Under the pieces are notes generated by a model, which had not been told where the DNA came from, searched no databases, and saw only the letters and a program-made list of their open reading frames with translations. This document shows, one piece after another, positions 33,376-39,665 of a stretch of 44,320 bases of DNA; the first letter of the stretch is position 1; the number at the start of each line of letters is the position of its first letter. Source of the DNA: Candidatus Sulfotelmatobacter kueseliae (GTDB taxonomy: Bacteria; Acidobacteriota; Terriglobia; Terriglobales; Acidobacteriaceae). Where the stretch lies: positions 1 through 44,320 of the forward strand of contig OMOD01000020.1 of NCBI GenBank assembly GCA_900290255.1, in the 5' to 3' direction. Both the position numbers and the translations under genes were made by a program.

Positions 33376-35088
33376 ATGGCACGCATCGTAGTGGATCCAG
33401 TGACTCGCATTGAAGGCCATCTGCGCATTGAGGCCGAAGTAAACGGCGGCGCGGTCACCGATGCCTGGAGTTCGGGAACCATGTTCCGCGGGATCGAGCT
33501 GATCCTGAAAGGGCGCGATCCGCGGGAGGCGTGGATCTGGACGCAGCGCATCTGCGGCGTGTGCACGACGGTGCACGCGCTGACGTCGGTGCGCGCGGTC
33601 GAGGACGCGCTGGGCATTGAGGTGCCTGCGAACGCCAATCTGATTCGCAACATCATTGGCGCCAGCCAGTACGTGCAGGATCACGTGATCCACTTCTACC
33701 ACCTGCACGCGCTGGATTGGGTGGACGTGACGCTGGCGCTGAAGGCTGACCCGGGGAAGACGTCGCAACTGGCGGAGTCCATATCGCCGTGGCCGAAGTC
33801 GAGCCGCAACTACTTCAAGGCGATTCAGGACCGGGTGAAGGCGCTGGTCGAGAGCAAGCAGTTGAGCCTGTTCAGCAGCGGGTACTGGGGGCATCCGGCG
33901 TACCATCTGCCGCCTGAGGCGAACCTGCTGGCGGTAGCCCATTACATTGAGGCGTTGGAGTTCCAGAAGGATTACATCCGGATTCACGCCGTGCTGGGCG
34001 GAAAGAACCCGCACCTGCAGACCTACCTGGTGGGCGGGATGGCGACGTCGATGGATCCCAACGAGCCGGGAGCGACCATCAATCCGGAGCGGATTACGTT
34101 CCTGACGGAACTGGCGGCTAAAGCGCAGGATTTCGTTGACCAGGTGTACGTGCCAGACGTGCTGGCCGTGGCCAGCTTCTATCGCGACTGGTTCGGGCGC
34201 GGCGAGGGGTTGGGGAATTTCCTCTCTTATGGCGACTATCCGCAGGGAGGCGTGAAGGATGCGGCGCAGTTCTACCTGCAGCGCGGGGCGATCTTCGGGC
34301 ACGATCTGTCGAAAGTGCATCCGGTGGATCCGGCGAATGTATCAGAGTATGTGACGCACTCCTGGTATGAGTATGGCGATGGAGATCAGAGCGGGAAGAA
34401 TCCTTATCAGGGAGAGACCAGCCCCAAGTACACGGGGCCGAAGCCTCCGTTTGAGCATCTGAATGTGGATCAGAAGTATTCGTGGCTGAAGGCGCCGCGC
34501 TATCAGGACCACCCCATGGAGGTTGGTCCGCTGTCGCGCATGCTGGTGGCGTATGCGTCGGGACATCCCGATGTGAAGCCAGTGGTGGATGCAGTCCTGG
34601 CGAAGTTGAATGCGCCCGCGACAGCGTTGTTCTCGACGCTGGGGCGCATTGCCGCGCGGGCGATTGAGGCGAAGGTGATGGCGGGACAAGTCAGCAAGTG
34701 GGTGGCCGAGCTGGGTGACAAGCTTGGTCACGGCGACCTGCGCATTCACAACGGCGAGAAGTGGGATCCGGATACCTGGCCGAAAGAGGCGCAGGGCTGG
34801 GGTTTTCACGAGGCGCCGCGGGGATCGCTGGGCCACTGGGTGCAGATCGAGGACAAGAAGATCAAGAACTACCAGTGCGTGGTGCCCACGACGTGGAACG
34901 CCGGGCCGCGGGATGCCAAGGGGCAGCGGGGCGCGTATGAAGCAGCGCTGCTGAAGACGCCGATCGCCGATCCCGAACGGCCGGTCGAAATTCTGCGCAC
35001 GGTGCATTCGTTTGATCCCTGCCTGGCGTGCGCAGTGCATGTAGTGGATGCACACGGAAGGCGCTATACGCAAGTAAAAGCAAGTTGA
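33376..35088 (+). CDS. hyaB: Membrane-bound [NiFe]-hydrogenase large subunit
   Basis: 570 residues, AGGAGG upstream. Binds the NiFe(CN)2CO centre through RICGVCTTVH (C60, C63) near the N-terminus and DPCLACAVH (C549, C552) near the C-terminus. E13 of RIEGH is also present. A 15-residue tail after H555 (VVDAHGRRYTQVKAS) would be removed by the maturation endopeptidase after nickel insertion. Catalyses H2 oxidation at the periplasmic face together with HyaA. Starts 21 bases after hyaA. The sequence is group 1-like; the subgroup was not resolved by eye. Confidence 0.97.
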   Translation: MARIVVDPVTRIEGHLRIEAEVNGGAVTDAWSSGTMFRGIELILKGRDPREAWIWTQRICGVCTTVHALTSVRAVEDALGIEVPANANLIRNIIGASQYVQDHVIHFYHLHALDWVDVTLALKADPGKTSQLAESISPWPKSSRNYFKAIQDRVKALVESKQLSLFSSGYWGHPAYHLPPEANLLAVAHYIEALEFQKDYIRIHAVLGGKNPHLQTYLVGGMATSMDPNEPGATINPERITFLTELAAKAQDFVDQVYVPDVLAVASFYRDWFGRGEGLGNFLSYGDYPQGGVKDAAQFYLQRGAIFGHDLSKVHPVDPANVSEYVTHSWYEYGDGDQSGKNPYQGETSPKYTGPKPPFEHLNVDQKYSWLKAPRYQDHPMEVGPLSRMLVAYASGHPDVKPVVDAVLAKLNAPATALFSTLGRIAARAIEAKVMAGQVSKWVAELGDKLGHGDLRIHNGEKWDPDTWPKEAQGWGFHEAPRGSLGHWVQIEDKKIKNYQCVVPTTWNAGPRDAKGQRGAYEAALLKTPIADPERPVEILRTVHSFDPCLACAVHVVDAHGRRYTQVKAS

Positions 35089-35122
35089 GGGTGGCGTAAC
35101 GCCACTGTGAAAGGAGGCGGCC

Positions 35123-35860
35123 ATGGGCTCACTGGCGCCAGGAGAACATGCATGGAGCGAGGCGCATCGACCCTACCCTTCAACCTTGCCGGTGCGGACG
35201 TATGTGTGGGAGTTGCCGGTGCGGGTCTCGCACTGGTTCATGGTTCTGCCCATTGGCGTGCTGGCTTTCACCGGCTACTACATACACGATCCGTTCATCG
35301 TTGGCACAAGCCACACGATGTTTCTGATGGCCAGGATGCGGTTCATTCACGAAGTGGCGGCAGCCGTGTTCATCAGTGCGTTTCTGCTGCGCATGTATTG
35401 GTTTTTTGTGGGCAATGACTGGGCGAGTTGGCGGTCGTTTTGGCCCATCAAGAAACGGCAGTGGCGAGGCATGGGGAACATGGTCGCCTATTACAGTTTC
35501 CTGAGGAAAGACTTGGTGCATTACGTCGGCCACAACGCTCTGGCAGCGGTGACCTATCTGGTCATGTTCACGTTCATGCTGCTTGAAATCATTACCGGGC
35601 TCACTCTGTACACCCAGGTGCGGGGGGCGTGGCTGGTGGGATGGATGTTCAGTTGGATTCCGCGAGTGGTGGATATCCAGCATGTGCGGCTGCTGCATTT
35701 CTGCATCATGTTCACGTTCTTCGCGTTCGTGATTCATCACGTCTACAGCGCCGTGCTGGTTTCGTGGGAAGAGCGGAATGGCCTGATTGAGAGCATTTTC
35801 ACGGGCTACAAGTTCATCCCCAGGCACGAGTTGGAAGAGGATGCACGTCAGGAGAAGTGA
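35123..35860 (+). CDS. hyaC: Hydrogenase b-type cytochrome subunit
   Basis: 245 residues with GGAGG upstream. Four hydrophobic spans; candidate heme-ligand histidines are in RVSHWFMV, RFIHEVAAAV, YVGHNALAAV and the final span (LLHFCIMFTFF...IHHVY). Typical Ni/Fe-hydrogenase cytochrome b (HyaC/HupC), which anchors the small subunit and passes electrons to quinone. The segment PVRVSHWFMVLPIGVLAFTGYYI is a strong family match. Confidence 0.93.
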   Translation: MGSLAPGEHAWSEAHRPYPSTLPVRTYVWELPVRVSHWFMVLPIGVLAFTGYYIHDPFIVGTSHTMFLMARMRFIHEVAAAVFISAFLLRMYWFFVGNDWASWRSFWPIKKRQWRGMGNMVAYYSFLRKDLVHYVGHNALAAVTYLVMFTFMLLEIITGLTLYTQVRGAWLVGWMFSWIPRVVDIQHVRLLHFCIMFTFFAFVIHHVYSAVLVSWEERNGLIESIFTGYKFIPRHELEEDARQEK

Positions 35861-36348
35861 TGGAAGCCAGACCGGAGAAGACGGTGGTGCTGGGCCTGGG
35901 GAACATTCTGCACTCCGACGATGGGGCGGGAGCGCAGGTGGTCAAACGTCTGCGCGAAGATGCGCGTGTGCCGGAAGATGTGTCTCTGGTCGAAGGCGGG
36001 ACACTGGGACTGGAACTGCTTCCCTACGTGTGGGATTGTTCGCGTCTGATTGTCATTGATGCGGTTGACGTTGGAGAAGCTCCGGGAACGGTGGTGCGGA
36101 TGTCAGGCGAGGAATTGAATTCTCTGCCGGGCACGAGCAGCGTGCATCAGCTGGGAGTTTCCGATCTGCTGGTTGCGCTGCGCGTGCTGCAGCAGCAGCC
36201 ACCGGCAGTGGTCCTGCTGGGCGTGCAACCGGCCAGCACCGATTGGAGTACCGAACTGTCTCCTGCCGTCGCCGCCGCGATGGATTGCCTGGTGGCGGCA
36301 ACCGTGCGAGAACTCTGCCAGCAAGGCCAGGCAGGGTCGGTCGCTTAG
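35860..36348 (+). CDS. hyaD: Hydrogenase maturation endopeptidase
   Basis: 162 residues. The ATG at 35860 overlaps the hyaC stop by one base (TGATG). Family motifs are VVLGLGNILHSDDGAG, LIVIDAVDVGEAPGT and SVHQLGVSDLL. Of the three nickel-probing residues, the usual Glu is D21 here, with D67 and H96 retained; Asp at the first position is a mild change. It cleaves the HyaB C-terminal tail once nickel is inserted. Accessory hyp genes and any further hya genes are not in the window; the next gene, htpX, is on the opposite strand. Confidence 0.92.
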   Translation: MEARPEKTVVLGLGNILHSDDGAGAQVVKRLREDARVPEDVSLVEGGTLGLELLPYVWDCSRLIVIDAVDVGEAPGTVVRMSGEELNSLPGTSSVHQLGVSDLLVALRVLQQQPPAVVLLGVQPASTDWSTELSPAVAAAMDCLVAATVRELCQQGQAGSVA

Positions 36349-36406
36349 AGCCAGTTTTCAGCATCCCTCACACGACCACGGCCCGCCTGCACGTATCCAA
36401 GAGCTG

Positions 36407-37270
36407 TTACTGCGTAAACTCCGCGGGACGTCCCGTCAGCCGCTCGATGCGTTTGGCGATCGGCGGATGGGTCGAGAACAGGCTGCCGAAGCTCATCCCC
36501 AGAAACGGCTGAATGATGAACAGGTGCGCCGTTGACGGCGTGGCCTGCAAGGGCAGGCGACGCGAGTAGGCGTCGAGCTTCTGCAGGGCGCTGGCCAGGG
36601 CATAAGGATTGCCGGTGAAATGCGCGCCGGTAGCGTCGGCCTGATACTCGCGGGAACGCGACACGGCAAGCTGAATCAGGGTCGCGGCGATGGGCGCGAC
36701 GATCAGCATGAAGAGAGCAGCCAGACCACCGCCTCCGCGGTTGTCGCGCTCGCCGCGGCCGTAGCCGCCGAAGATCATCGCCCAGCGTCCCATGCTGGCG
36801 ATCATGGTGACAGCGCCCGCCAGAGTCGCCGCGACGGAGCTGATCAGGATGTCGCGGTTGCTGACGTGTCCGAGTTCGTGCGCCAGCACGCCCTCGAGTT
36901 CCTCATCGTTCAGCAAACCCAAAATCCCATGGGTCACCGCGACCGAAGCGTGGCTCGGGTTGCGCCCCGTAGCAAAGGCGTTGGGCGACTCACTGGGAAT
37001 GACGTAGATCTTCGGCATCGGGATACCAATCTTCTGCGTGAGGCGCTCGACGGCCGCGTAGGCCCGCGGCAGTTCCTCGCGGGTGACGGGCTGGGCGCGG
37101 TACATGGCCAGCGCGATCTTGTCGGAATAAAAGTACGAGACGAAGTTCATCACGCCGGCGAAGATCAGGGCCAGGATCATGCCGTTCTGGCCACCGAAAT
37201 AGCGGCCGATGAACAGCAGCAGCAGGGTCATCAATGTCAGCAGGAGTGCGGTTTTGAATGTGTTTCCCAT
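36407..37270 (-). CDS. htpX: M48-family membrane zinc metalloprotease HtpX
   Basis: 287 residues. Two N-terminal membrane spans (TALLLTLMTLLLLFIG, MILALIFAGVMNFVSYF), the zinc motif HELGH at 131-135, third ligand Glu in SRSREYQAD, two further hydrophobic segments, and the C-terminal STHPPIAKRIERL marker. It degrades damaged inner-membrane proteins alongside FtsH. The NAFATGRNP segment is characteristic. Lies between the hydrogenase operon (convergent) and the cytochrome maturation set (same strand). Confidence 0.95.
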   Translation of the reverse strand: MGNTFKTALLLTLMTLLLLFIGRYFGGQNGMILALIFAGVMNFVSYFYSDKIALAMYRAQPVTREELPRAYAAVERLTQKIGIPMPKIYVIPSESPNAFATGRNPSHASVAVTHGILGLLNDEELEGVLAHELGHVSNRDILISSVAATLAGAVTMIASMGRWAMIFGGYGRGERDNRGGGGLAALFMLIVAPIAATLIQLAVSRSREYQADATGAHFTGNPYALASALQKLDAYSRRLPLQATPSTAHLFIIQPFLGMSFGSLFSTHPPIAKRIERLTGRPAEFTQ

Positions 37271-37337
37271 GGGCGTTTTGAATCCACCTTATTGGATGAT
37301 ACGTGAGTCAGGAGGATGCAGGTTCCCCAGCCTCAGG

Positions 37338-38801
37338 TTACGTCTTCTGGGTTGCCCGCTTGAGGGCGCGCTGCAGGGTTTGGTCGAGCGCCGCCTTGGT
37401 CTTCTCGTATTCCTGCTGCGAGATGCGGCCTTGTTTGTGCTCGACCTCAAGCTGGAAGAGTTCTTCCTTCAGACCCTCGAGGAGCATGGAAGAGGTTGAG
37501 ACCGGCGCCTTGGGCGGCTGCGTTGCGGCGCCGCGCTTGGCAGATGCCGCAACCGCCTCCATTTCCTCGTAACTGGCGTCGGCTTCCTGGTCCGCTGCTT
37601 GCATCGCCTTCGGGCGGAATGCGGCTCGGGCCCCAGTTTGTTGGCGAAATGCGGTGAAAACTCCGCCGCCGGCCAGCGCCAGCGTCACTCCGATCAGGAT
37701 GGGAAACTGATAGCGGTGCAGAGGGTCGGGAGCGTCAATCGGGGGGCCGAGTCCGCCACCCGGGCGACTCTCAGCCTGCGCGGGCGCGCCGTCGCCCGGC
37801 TGGCCTGCATTCTCATTGCGTGCCTCGAGCGTGCCTTCGCCGGACACCTTGAAAGCCAGCGACCGGCCCAGCGTCGCGCCCGAGGCTACCTGCACGTTGG
37901 CGTCAGGCTGCTGGGGATCGCTCATGGGCTGGAAGTTCGCGCTGGGAGCCGCGGAGAACTGCATCGTCTTGGGCAGGATGGCGACGAAATGTTGCAGGGG
38001 ATAAATGCTCTTGGGGTCAATGTTGGCGCTGCCGGTGTAGGGCAGTTGGTAGGCGAGTTGAAATTGCGTAGTGCCGGGACGGAGAGGGAACAAATAGGCG
38101 TAGCGGGTCTTTTTGTCGTCCACCGGAACGGGCGCGGAGTTGAGCGGCTGGCCGTTCGCGGTCATGGCCTCGCTTTCGATGATCTGGGCGCCCTCGGGGA
38201 CATAGAACTCGAGGTTGCGCTCATTCATCTGGGTGCGCGGAGGTTTGGAGTTATTCTGCACGGCGAAAGCCCGCATGACTTCGAGCTGCCCTTGCTCGAC
38301 CTGCAGGCGCATGATGTCGGCGACGACCTCGATGCCTTCGACCTTCTTGCTGACGTCGTAAACATCCACCTCGACCGAAGTCGTTCCCGGAGGAGCCATG
38401 CGGTGATAGGTGACTTCCTGATGGATGACGCGGACCAGATGCGGCGACTGGGCGTCATCGAGCTTGAAGCTGAAATGGCCTTTGGCGTCAGACTGGGTGC
38501 GGCCGGATTCTTCCATGCCCTGGCCAAGGCTCAGCAGAACGACCTCGTCGCCGGCGCCTGGGGTGCCGGTGGTCGCGTTCTTGACCGTGCCGGTGAGAGT
38601 TTGGGCAGAGGCGAAGGTGGAGAGGAGGAGAGTGAAGGCAAGCGACATGAGACAGCGATGTGGCGACAGCCGCCCTCGGCTGTCGGGCCGCGCGAAGCGC
38701 GGCGGCTGCTTGGCTGCGGAGTGGGCCGTCGAGCTGCGCTCGACTGGACAGCCGAGGGCGGCTGTCCCCACACGAGTCGCGGATAATTTGGGTCGGTTCA
38801 T
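37338..38801 (-). CDS. Ccm-linked membrane protein with repeat-encoded N-terminal extension
   Basis: 487 residues. The ATG at 38801 overlaps the upstream stop (ATGA), which argues that it is the original start. Codons of about 11-51 derive from palindromic elements, and the signal peptide (MSLAFTLLLSTFASAQ) only starts at residue 52, where an ATG at 38648 offers an alternative start. The mature part has a carboxypeptidase-regulatory-like beta domain (LTGTVKNATTGTPGAGDEVVL), a second beta domain to about 330, a membrane span (about 366-385) and a C-terminal helical hairpin (444-480, QLEVEHKQGRISQQEYEK). The hairpin resembles the CcmI-type segment in the neighbouring 99-residue protein. Exact role unknown; operon position suggests help in cytochrome c maturation. 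Confidence 0.7.
   Translation of the reverse strand: MNRPKLSATRVGTAALGCPVERSSTAHSAAKQPPRFARPDSRGRLSPHRCLMSLAFTLLLSTFASAQTLTGTVKNATTGTPGAGDEVVLLSLGQGMEESGRTQSDAKGHFSFKLDDAQSPHLVRVIHQEVTYHRMAPPGTTSVEVDVYDVSKKVEGIEVVADIMRLQVEQGQLEVMRAFAVQNNSKPPRTQMNERNLEFYVPEGAQIIESEAMTANGQPLNSAPVPVDDKKTRYAYLFPLRPGTTQFQLAYQLPYTGSANIDPKSIYPLQHFVAILPKTMQFSAAPSANFQPMSDPQQPDANVQVASGATLGRSLAFKVSGEGTLEARNENAGQPGDGAPAQAESRPGGGLGPPIDAPDPLHRYQFPILIGVTLALAGGGVFTAFRQQTGARAAFRPKAMQAADQEADASYEEMEAVAASAKRGAATQPPKAPVSTSSMLLEGLKEELFQLEVEHKQGRISQQEYEKTKAALDQTLQRALKRATQKT
38659..38773. repeat. Two oppositely oriented two-hairpin elements (copies 4 and 5)
   Basis: Copy 4 (plus): GTGG then CGACAGCCG-CCCT-CGGCTGTCG (38664-38685) and GCCGCGC-GAA-GCGCGGC (38687-38703). 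Copy 5 (minus): GTGTGG then GGACAGCCG/CGGCTGTCC (38746-38767) and GTCGAGC/GCTCGAC (38728-38744, loop GCA on the minus strand). Both lie in the 5' coding part of the gene at 37338-38801. The minus-strand copy encodes RVGTAALGCPVERSST. Confidence 0.85.
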
Positions 38802-39097
38802 GATCTCGGTGTTCCTGCTACGGAGGCCTTTGCTTCCAAGCGTGCGATCTCAGCCAGCAGGGTGGCCGCCTCGTCCTCGAGCGAAGATCTCAGCGAATGA
38901 TAGTCAGCCTCGGGGACTTTGCCCGCCTTGTACTCGAAGTTCAGGTCGCGCAGGTTCTCATAGACGGCGTCCTTGCGCTCGCGCAAATACGAGGCGCGCG
39001 TCTTCTCGGGGCCGAGAAAAAGTTGGCCAGGAAGGTAGAAAATGTAAAACAGCGCGGCGGCGGTGACCACAGCGCAGACGGCGAGTTCGAAGGTCAT
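38798..39097 (-). CDS. CcmI N-terminal-like cytochrome c biogenesis protein
   Basis: 99 residues from the ATG at 39097, which overlaps the ccmH stop (ATGA). One membrane span (LAVCAVVTAAALFYIFYLP) is followed by a cytoplasmic helical hairpin, ENLRDLNFEYKAGKVPEADY. This matches the LxDLxxxxxxGKxxxxDY pattern at the N-terminus of CcmI/CycH, the apocytochrome c chaperone. The TPR domain of full CcmI is missing. Coupled on both sides by ATGA overlaps, so it very likely works with CcmF and CcmH in heme attachment. Confidence 0.75.
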   Translation of the reverse strand: MTFELAVCAVVTAAALFYIFYLPGQLFLGPEKTRASYLRERKDAVYENLRDLNFEYKAGKVPEADYHSLRSSLEDEAATLLAEIARLEAKASVAGTPRS

Positions 39098-39591
39098 AAG
39101 TCGGTCTCCTTGCGCGCCTGTTCGCGAAACTGGTCGAGTTCGGCGCTGCTGGTGGGGCGCAGGCCGCCGGCGATGGCAGGCTCCGGGCGATTTTTCCACG
39201 CGCGCACGACGAGAACCACAACGCCGAAACCGAGCACCAGGGCGACGAAGGGCATGATCCATGCGGTGCGGTCGAAACCCTTGGTGGTGGGCGCGGCAAG
39301 AACGGTCGGCCCGTATTTCTGCACGAAGCCCTGCAGGATCAGGCTGTCGTTGTCACCGCGTGCGATGGCGGCCGACAGTTCGTTACGCATGCCGTCGGAG
39401 TCGGGGCAGCCGACGTGGTTGCACTCCAAAAGAACCTGGCCGCAACTGCAGATGCACATGAGTTGATGGCCGAGTGCGTTGAAGCGTGAGGCGGGATCGC
39501 CGGCACCGACCAGGCCAAACACAGCGAGGCAGAGCACGGCGCAGTGCAGGCCGCGGCGGAGGACGTTATTTGATCTCGACATCATTTGCAT
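39094..39591 (-). CDS. ccmH: Cytochrome c maturation protein CcmH/CycL
   Basis: 165 residues with a signal peptide (HCAVLCLAVFGLVGAG), a thiol domain and a C-terminal membrane span (AWIMPFVALVLGFGVVVLVV). CcmH normally has LRCxxC and reduces apocytochrome disulfides before heme ligation. Here the site reads LMCICSCGQVLLECNH, with cysteines at 46, 48, 50, 57 and 62, so it is CxCxC rather than CxxC. The rest (NELSAAIARGDNDSLILQGFVQKYG) fits the CcmH helical bundle. Three nearby ATG codons (39591, 39585, 39582) are possible starts. Confidence 0.88.
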   Translation of the reverse strand: MQMMSRSNNVLRRGLHCAVLCLAVFGLVGAGDPASRFNALGHQLMCICSCGQVLLECNHVGCPDSDGMRNELSAAIARGDNDSLILQGFVQKYGPTVLAAPTTKGFDRTAWIMPFVALVLGFGVVVLVVRAWKNRPEPAIAGGLRPTSSAELDQFREQARKETDL

Positions 39592-39592
39592 T

Positions 39593-39664
39593 GCAGATTT
39601 CAGATTGTAGATTTCAGATTCAGTTGGTCATCAAATCTGCAATCTGAAATCAAAAATCTGAAAT
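39593..39664. repeat. Inverted word-repeat tract (CAGATTTCAGATTG)
   Basis: The spacer between ccmF and ccmH is made of AGATTTCAGATTGTAGATTT words on the left and their complement (AATCTGAAAT, AATCTGCAATCTGAAAT) on the right, folding into an AT-rich imperfect hairpin of about 28 bp. It contrasts with the GC-rich surroundings and lies within the operon. Confidence 0.6.
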
Positions 39665-39665
39665 G

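Noticed and set aside
32710..34320. A 536-codon open frame antisense to hyaA/hyaB
   Set aside because: It spans the junction of two clear hydrogenase genes and contains only Arg/His-rich translation.
38659..38773. A CRISPR-like array of short repeats
   Set aside because: The copies are inverted, differ in stem sequence and have no unique spacers of constant length.
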